In this document: positions 9,369-17,508 of the stretch, piece after piece
Numbering within the stretch: position 1 is the first letter of the stretch
How the letters are laid out: each line of letters begins with the position of its first letter
NCBI RefSeq assembly: GCF_004011865.1
Contig: NZ_RKLP01000006.1
Location: 62,001 to 126,000 of the forward strand
Reading direction: 5' to 3'
Origin: Prescottella agglutinans
Lineage (GTDB): Bacteria > Actinomycetota > Actinomycetes > Mycobacteriales > Mycobacteriaceae
DNA: 64,000 nucleotides
Made by a program: the position numbers and the translations under genes
Notes under the pieces: generated by a model
What the model was told of the DNA's origin: nothing
The model's input: only the letters and a program-made list of their open reading frames with translations
Databases searched by the model: none

Positions 9369-10721
9369 ATGGCCGACGCCGTTCCCGATCCCACACGCAG
9401 CCGCCGGTGGGTCCTGCACCTCGACATGGACGCCTTCTTCGCGTCCGTCGAGCAGCTGACCCGACCGACGCTGCTGGGTCGGCCCGTGCTCGTCGGCGGG
9501 CTCGGCGGTCGGGGTGTGGTCGCCGGCGCCAGCTACGAGGCGCGGGCGTTCGGGGCGCGGTCGGCGATGCCGATGCACCAGGCGCGGCGGCTGGTGGGGG
9601 CGGCCGCCGTCGTGCTGCCCCCGCGTGGCGCCCTGTACGGGCACGTGAGCCGTCAGGTGTTCGACGCCCTGCGTGTGAAGATGCCTGTCCTGGAACAGCT
9701 TTCGATGGACGAGGCGTTCGGCGAGCCGGCCGAGCTGGCCGGGGCCGGGAAGGCGGAGGTCGAGCGCTACTGCGAGGACCTGCGCGCGCTGGTGCTGGCC
9801 GAGACCGGGCTGGTCGCGTCGATCGGCGCCGGTGCCGGCAAGCAGGTGGCGAAGATCGCCTCCGGACTCGCCAAGCCCGACGGGATCACGGTGGTCTCCC
9901 CGGATGTGCAACAGCAGTTGATGAGCGCGCTGCCGGTCCGGAAGCTGTGGGGTGTCGGGCCGGTGGCGGAGGAGAAGCTCAAGCGGTTGGGGATCGAGAC
10001 GATCGGCGCGCTCGCGGCGCTGCCGGACCCCGAGGTGGTCTCGGTGCTCGGGGCGACGATCGGACCGAGTCTGCAACGGTTGGCGCGCGGCATCGACGAC
10101 CGCCCGGTCGCGGAACGCGCCGACGCGAAGCAGGTCAGCGCGGAAACGACTTTCGCGCAGGACATCGTCACGCTGGGGGAGTTGCGACGTGCGGTCGAGT
10201 CGAGTGCGGCGGCCGCGCACCGGCGTCTGGAGCGGGACGGTCGGGCGGCCCGCACAGTGGTGCTCAAGTTGCGCAAAGCCGACATGAGCATCGTGACGAG
10301 GTCCCTCACGTTGCCGTACGCGACGACGGATCTGCAGGTCCTCACGGCGACCGCACAGCGTCAGGCGATCGACCCGCTCGAGTTGGGGCCCGTCCGGCTC
10401 GTCGGGGTGGGGTTCGGCGGCCTGTCGGCGGCGAGTCAGGGGTCGCTGTTCCCCGAACTCGATCAGGCCCCTCCCGTGGGGGAAGACGAAGACGCAGTGA
10501 GCGATTCGATCGCCGGGGCGAGCGAGGGGGCGTCGACCCAGTGGCGGCCCGGGCTGGACGTGTCGCATCCGGAGTACGGTCACGGTTGGGTCCAGGGCGC
10601 GGGGCACGGGGTGGTGACGGTGCGGTTCGAGACCCGCAGCACCGGGCCGGGGCTGTCACGTACATTCGACGAGACCGATTGTGGCCTGATTGTCGCGGAC
10701 GCGACCGACAGCCTCAGGTGA
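9369..10721 (+). CDS. dinB: DNA polymerase IV (Y family)
   Basis: Error-prone translesion polymerase. Catalytic carboxylates are in [10 protein letters not shown] (about residues 18-27) and SMDEAF (about 112-117), and the helix-hairpin-helix and little-finger domains follow. A beta-clamp-binding motif QGSLF starts at Gln357. After it comes an extra domain of roughly 80 residues ([20 protein letters not shown] and beyond) that short DinB proteins lack; similar tails occur in the mycobacterial DinX type. It follows ileS, as in mycobacteria. ATG at 9369 is used; a TTG at 9360 is possible. No LexA box (TCGAAC-N4-GTTCGA) was seen upstream, so SOS control is not indicated. Confidence 0.95.
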   Translation: MADAVPDPTRSRRWVLHLDMDAFFASVEQLTRPTLLGRPVLVGGLGGRGVVAGASYEARAFGARSAMPMHQARRLVGAAAVVLPPRGALYGHVSRQVFDALRVKMPVLEQLSMDEAFGEPAELAGAGKAEVERYCEDLRALVLAETGLVASIGAGAGKQVAKIASGLAKPDGITVVSPDVQQQLMSALPVRKLWGVGPVAEEKLKRLGIETIGALAALPDPEVVSVLGATIGPSLQRLARGIDDRPVAERADAKQVSAETTFAQDIVTLGELRRAVESSAAAAHRRLERDGRAARTVVLKLRKADMSIVTRSLTLPYATTDLQVLTATAQRQAIDPLELGPVRLVGVGFGGLSAASQGSLFPELDQAPPVGEDEDAVSDSIAGASEGASTQWRPGLDVSHPEYGHGWVQGAGHGVVTVRFETRSTGPGLSRTFDETDCGLIVADATDSLR

Positions 10722-10833
10722 GGCGGGCCTTACCGGTACTCTTGCTGTGAACTGGCGTCATAGCTGGGACAGGGGGACTCCGACCCGGCTGAAGCGTGAA
10801 CGATGTTCGACCGAGAATGAAAAGGACAAGCAC

Positions 10834-11322
10834 TTGAAGTTTCGGAAGATGACCATCGCCGGTGTGGCGATCGCGGCGGCCCTGACCATGTCGGCCTGCT
10901 CGGACGACAGCGGCAGCACCGAGCGCACCACGGCTCAGCAGACCACCACGACGGCCGCCGCCGAGCCGTCGCTCGCTCCGCCGACGCCCGCCGAGCTCAA
11001 CGCCGCGCTGGCCAAGGCCTTCGACGAGAGTGTTCCGGTCGAGCAGAAGGCGCAGCTGGTCCAGGGCGCCGAGGCCGATCCGGAGCTGATCAACCAGGTC
11101 GCCAAGGCGGCCAAGGATGCCGGCGCCACCATCAACGTCGTCGACGTGACCCCGACCGGTGACGAGACCGTCACCGCCGGCGTCGAGCTGGTCATCAACG
11201 GCCAGACCAACCCGGCAACGGTCGACTTCGTCGCCGAGGACGGCGTCTGGAAGATGTCGAAGTCGTACGCGTGCCAGCTCGTGACGATGGCGCAGCTGAC
11301 CTCGCCGGCCTGCCCCGCGTAG
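10834..11322 (+). CDS. Mtb12-like secreted lipoprotein
   Basis: A 162-residue lipoprotein. The signal peptide MKFRKMTIAGVAIAAALTMS ends in the lipobox LTMSAC with the lipidated Cys at residue 21, then a Ser/Thr-rich linker to about 45. The C-terminal domain (about 50-160: PPTPAELNAALAKAFDESVP, DGVWKMSKSYACQL) matches the low-molecular-weight antigen Mtb12 type, a small alpha/beta fold of unknown function. The start is the TTG at 10834, eight bases after AAAGGA; the open frame upstream is not coding-like. A strong hairpin follows, so the transcript probably ends there. Two Cys near the C terminus may form a disulfide. Confidence 0.85.
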   Translation: MKFRKMTIAGVAIAAALTMSACSDDSGSTERTTAQQTTTTAAAEPSLAPPTPAELNAALAKAFDESVPVEQKAQLVQGAEADPELINQVAKAAKDAGATINVVDVTPTGDETVTAGVELVINGQTNPATVDFVAEDGVWKMSKSYACQLVTMAQLTSPACPA

Positions 11323-11340
11323 TTCCGCGTTCCCGCGTCG

Positions 11341-11373
11341 ATGCCGGCGCCACCCGACGGGTGGCGCCGGCAT
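11341..11373. terminator. Bidirectional hairpin terminator
   Basis: Perfect 15-bp stem (11341-11355 with 11359-11373) around a 3-base loop, GC-rich, placed between the convergent ends of the Mtb12-like gene and the sensor-domain lipoprotein gene. It lacks a long T-run, as is usual in high-GC actinobacteria. Confidence 0.85.
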
Positions 11374-11386
11374 CGGTGTCTTCGCG

Positions 11387-12142
11387 CTACTGCGGCGGCG
11401 AGACCGCGTGCACCCGATCCGCGGTGGTGCGCGCGACCGCGGCTGACAGGTCGCCGTCCATGCCGTCGGGTCCGGTCGCGATCACCTGCACCACCGTCGA
11501 GTCGATCACGGCGAGAACGACATCGGAGACGAGCGTGAATCCCTCGCTGGTCGTGGTGAGCCGGACCGCGATCGACGCGTCACCGGCGGCGGGCTGCGGG
11601 AGGGGATCGATCCGGTACTGCACCGACGTTCCGTCGGCGTCCGTGCCGGTGAACGTCGTGCACTCGCGCAGGGTGTCCTGGACGGCGGCGAAGGCGTCCG
11701 CGGCGCCGGTCCCCGCGTAGCCGGCGGCGTCGACGTCGATGCTCGTGAATCCCGGGCCGGTGAAGTTCTGCTCGGCCGAGGACACCGATCCGGGGACCTG
11801 ACGGGTCACCGTGTCGGCCACGTTCGCGCACCGGGTGGGGTTCGTCGTGGACCGGTCCGGCTCGGGATCGCCGGTTGCCTGCGGTTCCGGGTCGGCGGTC
11901 GCGGGCAGGCGGGCGAACCCGGCGGGCAGGTCCGTCGCGGCGGGCAGCGCGGCCTGCAGCGCGGCGGTGTCCGTGATCGGGCCGGCCGACGGGGTTTCGG
12001 GGGCGGTCACCTCGGGGCCCAGGTCGACCGCCGACGGCGTCGACTCGTCCGAAGGCGAGGACGAGGACCCGCACGCCGCCAGCGGCGCCCCGAGCGCGAC
12101 GAGGGCCGCCGTCGCGGCCGCCGCCCGGGTCAGCCGAGCCAC
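11387..12142 (-). CDS. Lipoprotein with PknH-type extracellular sensor domain
   Basis: A 251-residue lipoprotein with signal peptide and lipobox APLAAC (Cys at about 22). The mature part resembles the PknH_C-type sensor domain: TAALQAALPAATDLPAGFA near the start, CANVADTVTRQV, a C-x-n-C arrangement (CANVAD...LRECTTF) that likely makes disulfides, and a terminal TVVQVIATGPDG strand. Such domains occur on Ser/Thr kinases and as free lipoproteins in mycobacteria; the ligand is unknown. The GTG start at 12142 lies inside the end of the upstream lipoprotein gene (13-base overlap), so the two are probably translated together from one message. Confidence 0.8.
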   Translation of the reverse strand: MARLTRAAAATAALVALGAPLAACGSSSSPSDESTPSAVDLGPEVTAPETPSAGPITDTAALQAALPAATDLPAGFARLPATADPEPQATGDPEPDRSTTNPTRCANVADTVTRQVPGSVSSAEQNFTGPGFTSIDVDAAGYAGTGAADAFAAVQDTLRECTTFTGTDADGTSVQYRIDPLPQPAAGDASIAVRLTTTSEGFTLVSDVVLAVIDSTVVQVIATGPDGMDGDLSAAVARTTADRVHAVSPPQ

Positions 12143-13083
12143 TCGACCTTCTCGCTGGTGGTCTGCTGCAGCCGCATCGAGTCCGCGGGATCGCTGAACG
12201 ACTGGGTGCCCTCGACGGTGACGGACCCGTCGATCGGGAGCGGCGACCGGAGGTCGATGACGACGGTGCCCGCCCCGCGCAGCGAGTACGAGTCGACGTC
12301 GAGCGTGCCGGCGCCGTTCGGCAGTTCGAAGACGGGGGACTTGGGGAACTGCTCCACCTGCATGTCGATCGTGAGCCGGTCGCCGTCGCGCGCCGACAGG
12401 GTGGCGGTCGTCACCTGGTCGAGCGCGATCGCGCTCATCACCTGCTGATGGATCTTCCACACCGCGCCCACGCCGATCGGCTCGGCCGGGAACGCGACCA
12501 TGCGATAGACGGCCTGGAAGAACGCCTGCTCGATCATCGACCGGGCCTTGTTCTGGGCGTCGGGGTCGGGACGCAGCCGCAGCGCCGTGATCGCTCCGGA
12601 CTCGTTCATCGTGAAGCCCGCATGCGAATCGGTTGCAGGCGTGAGGAGTTCGTTCGTCTCGTCCTCGGGGGTGGTCGGGGTGCCCAGCGTGAGGTCGACC
12701 GTCGTGGCGGGAGTGGCGTCCGTGGCGGCCTGCGTGACCAGGGCCGTGAGGGGGATCGTCAGCTGCGGGGTGGAGAAGTCCTGCGCGGCCTGGCCGTCGA
12801 TCTGCTGCGACACGTCGGCGGTCGTCACCAGCCGGGTCTGCTGTTGGGTGCCCTGTCCGGGACGAAGCTGCACCACCGCTCGCGGTTCGGCGCCGGCGTC
12901 GAGGATCTCGGTAGTGGCGGCCGTCACGGGCACGGTGACCTCGTCGGATGCTGCCCCGACCGCATCGGGGCTCGTGGGGGCGGCATCACCGCCGCTGCTG
13001 CACCCGGCGACCAGCACCGAAAGGGAGAGCGTCGCCGCGACGAGCGCGGATCCGGGGTGGAGGAGTTTCGAGGACAGTGGCAC
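12130..13083 (-). CDS. Exported lipoprotein, family not recognised
   Basis: A 317-residue lipoprotein: signal peptide to LVAGC (Cys28), a short Ser/Ala-rich linker, then a beta-rich domain. No characterised family was recognised with confidence; the repeated pattern of outward strands ([40 protein letters not shown]) resembles DUF6263-type secreted proteins, which is tentative. It overlaps the next lipoprotein gene by 13 bases and is divergent from lspA, the lipoprotein signal peptidase that would mature both lipoproteins. Confidence 0.78.
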   Translation of the reverse strand: MPLSSKLLHPGSALVAATLSLSVLVAGCSSGGDAAPTSPDAVGAASDEVTVPVTAATTEILDAGAEPRAVVQLRPGQGTQQQTRLVTTADVSQQIDGQAAQDFSTPQLTIPLTALVTQAATDATPATTVDLTLGTPTTPEDETNELLTPATDSHAGFTMNESGAITALRLRPDPDAQNKARSMIEQAFFQAVYRMVAFPAEPIGVGAVWKIHQQVMSAIALDQVTTATLSARDGDRLTIDMQVEQFPKSPVFELPNGAGTLDVDSYSLRGAGTVVIDLRSPLPIDGSVTVEGTQSFSDPADSMRLQQTTSEKVEWLG

Positions 13084-13148
13084 GCCAACAGGTTAGTCGG
13101 CGTGGGTTGGATGACCGGTCTGTCTCCCGAGTAGGGGATGATGGCGGG

Positions 13149-13754
13149 GTGAGCGACGACCGCGGCGACGACGCCGACCATGCAGTGAAGGGTGAAGCGA
13201 TTTCCGAGCCAGCCGCCTCCGAACCCGACGAGACCGTCGGGTCGGTGCCGTCCGGGCCGCGTCGGATGGTGCTCCTCGTCGGTGTCGCGGTGGTCGTGCT
13301 CGGCCTCGACCTGCTGACCAAGGTGCTGGCGGTCGCGTTCATCGACCCGAAGAACCCGGTCGAGATCATCGGCGACACCGTCACCCTGACGCTGATCCGC
13401 AATCCGGGTGCCGCGTTCTCGATGGCCACCGGGATGACCTGGCTGCTGACTCTGGTCGCGGTCGGTGTCGTCGTCGGGGTGATCAAGATCGGGCGCACGC
13501 TCAGTTCGCTGTGGTGGGCGCTGGGTCTCGGTCTCGTCCTCGGCGGCGCCCTCGGTAATCTGATCGACCGGATCTTCCGCTCACCCGGCCCGCTGCAGGG
13601 TCACGTCGTGGACTTCGTTTCCGTGGGCTGGTGGCCCGTGTTCAACGTGGCCGACTCGTCGATCGTGTGCGGGGCGATCCTGCTGGTGGCACTCACGCTG
13701 TTCGGGATCGAACCGAGCGGCGTCAAGACTTCTGGAAAGGGGGATGCGGCTTGA
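13149..13754 (+). CDS. lspA: Lipoprotein signal peptidase II
   Basis: LspA cleaves the signal peptide of prolipoproteins after diacylglyceryl transfer, in the cytoplasmic membrane. The 201-residue protein has four membrane helices, the conserved NPGAAFS (about 85-91), and the two catalytic aspartates Asp140 (GNLIDR) and Asp169 (NVADSS). The acidic N-terminal extension of about 35 residues is common in mycolic-acid bacteria. GTG at 13149 is the likely start; GTG 13185 is an alternative. The stop overlaps the TTG start of rluD (TTGA), pointing to coupling; several lipoprotein substrates are encoded nearby. Confidence 0.95.
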   Translation: MSDDRGDDADHAVKGEAISEPAASEPDETVGSVPSGPRRMVLLVGVAVVVLGLDLLTKVLAVAFIDPKNPVEIIGDTVTLTLIRNPGAAFSMATGMTWLLTLVAVGVVVGVIKIGRTLSSLWWALGLGLVLGGALGNLIDRIFRSPGPLQGHVVDFVSVGWWPVFNVADSSIVCGAILLVALTLFGIEPSGVKTSGKGDAA

Positions 13755-14677
13755 GGGAGACGCGTTCGATGCCGGTTCCCGACGGACTCGACGGGATGCG
13801 GGTGGATGCCGGGCTGGCCCGGCTGCTCGGCCTGTCTCGCACCGCGGTCGCGGCCCTGACGGAGGAGGGCGCCGTCCTCCTCGACGGGGCTCCGGTCGGC
13901 AAGTCCGATCGACTGGCGGCCGGGACGTGGCTCGAGGTGGAACTCCCCGAGCCGCCGCGCCCCCTCACGATCGAGGCCGAGCCGGTCGAGGGCATGGAGA
14001 TCCTCTACGCGGACGACGACATCGTCGCGGTCGACAAGCCGGTGGGGGTGGCGGCGCACGCCAGCGTCGGCTGGACGGGGCCGACGGTCATCGGCGGCCT
14101 CGCCGCGGCCGGCTTCCGCATCTCGACGTCGGGCGCGCACGAGCGCCAGGGCATCGTGCACCGTCTCGACGTCGGCACGTCCGGCGTCATGGTGGTCGCG
14201 ACGTCGGAGCGCGCCTACACGGTCCTCAAGCGGGCGTTCAAGCAGCGCACCATCGACAAGCGCTACCACGCGCTGGTGCAGGGGCACCCGGATCCGAGCA
14301 GCGGCACGATCGACGCGCCCATCGGCCGGCACCGCAGCAACGACTGGAAGTTCGCCGTCACCGCCGACGGCAAGCCGAGCATCACGCACTACGACACGGT
14401 CGAGGCGTTCCAGGCGGCCAGCCTGCTCGACATCCACCTGGAGACCGGCCGCACGCACCAGATCCGGGTGCACTTCTCCGCTCTGCGCCACCCGTGCTGC
14501 GGCGACCTGACGTACGGCGCCGATCCCCGTCTGGCCGAGCGGCTGGGGCTCGAGCGGCAGTGGCTGCATGCCCGTTCGCTGGGCTTCGCGCATCCGGCCG
14601 ACGGGCACTGGGTCGAGATCACCAGCGAGTACCCGAAGGATCTCCAGCACGCGCTCGGAGTCCTGCGGGGCACGTGA
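13751..14677 (+). CDS. RluA/RluD-family 23S rRNA pseudouridine synthase
   Basis: Converts uridines in large-subunit rRNA to pseudouridine. An N-terminal S4 RNA-binding domain (about residues 12-70, [20 protein letters not shown]) is followed by the catalytic domain; the active-site aspartate is Asp140 in HRLDVGTSG. The C-terminal [20 protein letters not shown] signature is intact. The TTG at 13751 has GGAAAGGGGG eight bases upstream and overlaps the lspA stop; an ATG six codons downstream is less likely. The lspA-rluD order matches mycobacteria. Whether it modifies the RluD positions specifically cannot be told from sequence. Confidence 0.93.
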   Translation: MRETRSMPVPDGLDGMRVDAGLARLLGLSRTAVAALTEEGAVLLDGAPVGKSDRLAAGTWLEVELPEPPRPLTIEAEPVEGMEILYADDDIVAVDKPVGVAAHASVGWTGPTVIGGLAAAGFRISTSGAHERQGIVHRLDVGTSGVMVVATSERAYTVLKRAFKQRTIDKRYHALVQGHPDPSSGTIDAPIGRHRSNDWKFAVTADGKPSITHYDTVEAFQAASLLDIHLETGRTHQIRVHFSALRHPCCGDLTYGADPRLAERLGLERQWLHARSLGFAHPADGHWVEITSEYPKDLQHALGVLRGT

Positions 14678-14678
14678 G

Positions 14679-15347
14679 ATGAGTTCGCGTACCTGGGCGG
14701 CCGTACTCGCGACGGTCGCACTGGCCGGCACGGTCGTGGGTCTCGGGGTGGCCAACCCCGTTCCGGCCGCCCGCATCTCGACCGACCGGCTGGGGCCGGA
14801 CTCGGGCGAGCAGGTGTCGGCGTACCTCGAGCGCGCGACTGCGACGCTGACCGCCGAGGAAGACGCGGATCCGGGGACGCAGCACTGGGCGCTGGTGTCG
14901 CTGGACGCGCCCACGACGCCGTCGCAGTTGCTGGACGACGTCGGCGACGTCCGGGTGTCGCAGGTGCTCTTCCGGGTGCCGCTGGATCGGGTGCAGACGC
15001 CGATGGTGGCGATCCCGGTCGCGGCGAACCCGACGGCGGTGCAGCGGGCACCGTCGGTGGCGGCCGCGCGATTGCAGGCGTCGGTGGTCGGACACGACCG
15101 GCAGTCCCTGCTCGCCGCCTACTCGGCCGCCCAGTTGTCGGCCGACTGCGCGTGCGTGGTGGGGGCGACGGTGCGCGGTTCGCTCGATCAGTTGCGCGCA
15201 CTCGACGCGGCGCCGTCGGTGCGGGCGGTCGAGGCGTTGCCGGCGGACGCGATCGCGGGTTCGTTCGCGGTCAGTCCGCTGCTGCCGTCACAGACCGACG
15301 TCGTCCTCCCGGGCCCCGACAACGGATCGGTGCCGCTGCTCGGCTGA
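14679..15347 (+). CDS. Exported or membrane-anchored protein, function unknown
   Basis: A 222-residue protein with an N-terminal hydrophobic segment (residues 5-26, TWAAVLATVALAGTVVGLGV) that can act as a signal peptide or anchor. The rest is Ala/Val-rich with no motif that I recognise; two close cysteines (DCACVVGA, about residue 150) are notable. It begins one base after the rluD stop, so it is probably in the lspA-rluD transcript. Its end faces the esterase gene, 16 bases away. It may be a conserved hypothetical of rhodococci; no function is inferred. Confidence 0.75.
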   Translation: MSSRTWAAVLATVALAGTVVGLGVANPVPAARISTDRLGPDSGEQVSAYLERATATLTAEEDADPGTQHWALVSLDAPTTPSQLLDDVGDVRVSQVLFRVPLDRVQTPMVAIPVAANPTAVQRAPSVAAARLQASVVGHDRQSLLAAYSAAQLSADCACVVGATVRGSLDQLRALDAAPSVRAVEALPADAIAGSFAVSPLLPSQTDVVLPGPDNGSVPLLG

Positions 15348-15363
15348 CGTGCCGCCCGGGCCC

Positions 15364-16440
15364 TCAGGTCCCCGGAGCGTCCACCGTGTGCTTGCGGACG
15401 AAGTCGATGGTCCGGGCCAGCGCGTTCACGCCGTCGGTGTCGTCGAGGTCGAACTGGTACTCGTGCGCGAGCGGCGGCTGATGATCGTCCGCGTAGAACA
15501 GCGTGGTCACGTCGACGCCGAGGCCCGCCAGCTTCGCCGCGAGCGGCTTGGACTGCTTGTCGGTCAGGGGGTCCGCGTTGCCGCCCGAGAGGTACGTCGG
15601 CGGGAAGTTCTCGGTGACGTGGCGGAGCGTCGACATCTGGGTCACCGCGGGCGAGTTCGCGAGATCCCTCGTTCCGGTGTACGCCCACAGCGACTTCTCG
15701 GCGCCCCAGCCGGCGATGCCGGGGCCGCCGACCATCTCGGTGAGCTCGTAGATGCCGCAGTTCAGCACCACACCTCGTAGCTGCTCGGGGCGGAGCGCGG
15801 ACTCGATCCCGACCTCGCGGGCGTAGTCGGGGTTGGTGGCGATCGCGGCGAGCTGACTCGACAGCTGCGCGCCGGCGGAGTCGCCGGCGAGGACGATTCG
15901 GTTCGAATCCACGTGCAGGCGTTCGGCGTTCGCGACGACGTAGGCGTGCGCGTCGCGCAGTTGCTCGACCGCGGTCGGGTAGGTGCGCTCGGGCCCGAGC
16001 GAGTAGTCGAGCGATACGACGGTGAAGCCGGCGGCGGCGATCAACTGGTGGTAGGGCGCGTAGTTGCTGCGATGGCCGGAGATCCACGCGCCGCCGTGTG
16101 TCCAGATCACCGTCGGCAGGACGTCGGTGGTGCCGGCGACGGCCGCCGGGAAGTGGACATCGAGGAAGGCGTCGTCGTCGCCGTCGCGGTACTGCTGGTC
16201 CTCGATCGACACGACCCCGTCGGGCGCGTGCTTCCGCAGGGCGTCCGTGGTCTTCCGGGCGGCGCGATCGAACACCGCGCGCACGAGCATCGATCCGGGC
16301 CACGGGCTGGAGGCGAACACGACCGTGCCGAGGCGCGCGGCGACGGGAAGCGCGACCAGCGTCCAGAGGGCGCGTCGACGCCACCGTCCCGCCGCGGTCG
16401 GGGTGCTCCCGACACCGTCCGTCTCCGTGGTGCGCGTCAC
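15364..16440 (-). CDS. Alpha/beta hydrolase, HSL-type esterase/lipase
   Basis: A 358-residue carboxylester hydrolase. After an N-terminal hydrophobic segment (about 25-45) the oxyanion motif HGGAW (THGGAWISG) is at about 113-121 and the nucleophile elbow GDSAGAQ at about 186. A late histidine in the DDHQPP stretch completes a plausible Ser-Asp-His triad. These motifs mark the hormone-sensitive-lipase (family IV) branch. The membrane segment suggests the enzyme sits at the outer face of the cytoplasmic membrane. Substrate unknown. It is a single gene convergent with the upstream exported-protein gene. Confidence 0.88.
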   Translation of the reverse strand: MTRTTETDGVGSTPTAAGRWRRRALWTLVALPVAARLGTVVFASSPWPGSMLVRAVFDRAARKTTDALRKHAPDGVVSIEDQQYRDGDDDAFLDVHFPAAVAGTTDVLPTVIWTHGGAWISGHRSNYAPYHQLIAAAGFTVVSLDYSLGPERTYPTAVEQLRDAHAYVVANAERLHVDSNRIVLAGDSAGAQLSSQLAAIATNPDYAREVGIESALRPEQLRGVVLNCGIYELTEMVGGPGIAGWGAEKSLWAYTGTRDLANSPAVTQMSTLRHVTENFPPTYLSGGNADPLTDKQSKPLAAKLAGLGVDVTTLFYADDHQPPLAHEYQFDLDDTDGVNALARTIDFVRKHTVDAPGT

Positions 16441-16515
16441 AGCAATCTCCTTGGCGGCGGGTGCGGTTCGATGCAGTGGCGAGTCAGCGTAGCCCGGCGG
16501 CTATCGTGGCGGGAC

Positions 16516-17448
16516 GTGACACAACGGCCCCGCTCGGAAGACTCCACCGGAATGATGGCGGGCGTCGGTGCCTACCTGATCTGGGGCATGTTCCCGATCT
16601 TCTTCGGTCTTCTCGCGCCCGCCGGTTCGCTCGAGGTGCTGGCCCATCGGATGCTGTGGACCGTGCTCCTGATGCTCGGGGTGCTCGCGGTCCTGGGTCG
16701 GTTCGGCTCGCTGCGCGGCATGGGGGCGCGGACGTGGGGACTGGTGTCCGCGGCGACCGTCGCGATCGCGATCAACTGGGGCGTCTACATCTACGCGGTG
16801 GTCTCCGGTCACGTCGTCGAGGCCGCCCTCGGCTACTTCGTCAACCCGCTCGTGAGCGTCCTGCTGGGTGTCGTGCTGTTCCGGGAGCGGCTGCGTCCGG
16901 CCCAGATCGCCGCGCTCGTCCTCGCCGCGGTGGCGGTCACCGTCATCACCGTCGACTACGGGCGCCCGCCGCTCGTGGCGCTCACGCTGGCGTTGTCGTT
17001 CGCGCTGTACGGGGTGATCAAGAAGGTGGTGCCGCTCGATCCGCGCACGAGCCTCACCGCGGAGGGCGTGGTGGCGGCCCCGTTCGCGGTGGTCTACCTG
17101 GTCGTGCTCGCAGTGACCGGAACCGGATCGTTCTTCGGCAACGGCGTCGGGCACAGCCTGCTGCTCATGGCGGCCGGGCCGGTCACCGCCGCGCCCCTGC
17201 TGCTGTTCGGGGTCGCGGCCCAACGCATTCCCCTGACCACTCTCGGCATCCTCCAGTACCTCACTCCGGCGCTCCAGATGGTGTGGGGCGTGGTCGTCAT
17301 GCACGAGGTCATGCCGCCGTCACGGTGGATCGGATTCGGCCTCATCTGGGTGGCGTTGGTGGTGTTCACCACTGATGCGCTGGTTCGTGCACGTCGGGTT
17401 CGCCGCGCCGCTTCGCGGGACGCCGAGACCGTCGGTGCGAGGGCATAG
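16516..17448 (+). CDS. rarD: EamA-family transporter, RarD type
   Basis: A 310-residue drug/metabolite-superfamily permease with ten predicted helices in two EamA repeats. Family marks include GAYLIWGMFPIFF near the N terminus, NWGVYIYAV, ALGYFVNPLVSVLLGVV, and the C-terminal TTLGILQYLTPALQ. RarD was first linked to chloramphenicol resistance; the natural substrate is unknown. The GTG at 16516 is chosen because the protein then starts shortly before the first helix; longer upstream open sequence overlaps the promoter of the divergent esterase. It lies just before dnaE1 without a clear functional tie. Confidence 0.93.
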   Translation: MTQRPRSEDSTGMMAGVGAYLIWGMFPIFFGLLAPAGSLEVLAHRMLWTVLLMLGVLAVLGRFGSLRGMGARTWGLVSAATVAIAINWGVYIYAVVSGHVVEAALGYFVNPLVSVLLGVVLFRERLRPAQIAALVLAAVAVTVITVDYGRPPLVALTLALSFALYGVIKKVVPLDPRTSLTAEGVVAAPFAVVYLVVLAVTGTGSFFGNGVGHSLLLMAAGPVTAAPLLLFGVAAQRIPLTTLGILQYLTPALQMVWGVVVMHEVMPPSRWIGFGLIWVALVVFTTDALVRARRVRRAASRDAETVGARA

Positions 17449-17470
17449 ACTCAGGGACTGCTGGACCCAC

Positions 17471-17486
17471 CGATACTCACGTATCG
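17471..17486. promoter_or_regulatory. Dyad cgatac-tcac-gtatcg before dnaE1
   Basis: Perfect 6-base inverted arms with a 4-base spacer in the 60-base gap between rarD and dnaE1, 22 bases before the dnaE1 start. It could be an operator or a short terminator. It is not the mycobacterial LexA box. The sequence GAGAGGCGCGC that follows serves as ribosome site for the GTG at 17509. Confidence 0.35.
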
Positions 17487-17508
17487 GGCGAAATACAGAG
17501 AGGCGCGC

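Noticed and set aside
5998-9396. A minus-strand open frame of more than 1100 codons opposite ileS
   Set aside because: It mirrors the ileS codons in a GC-rich genome, is Arg/Val/Ala-rich without domains and lacks a ribosome site; ileS has full motifs.
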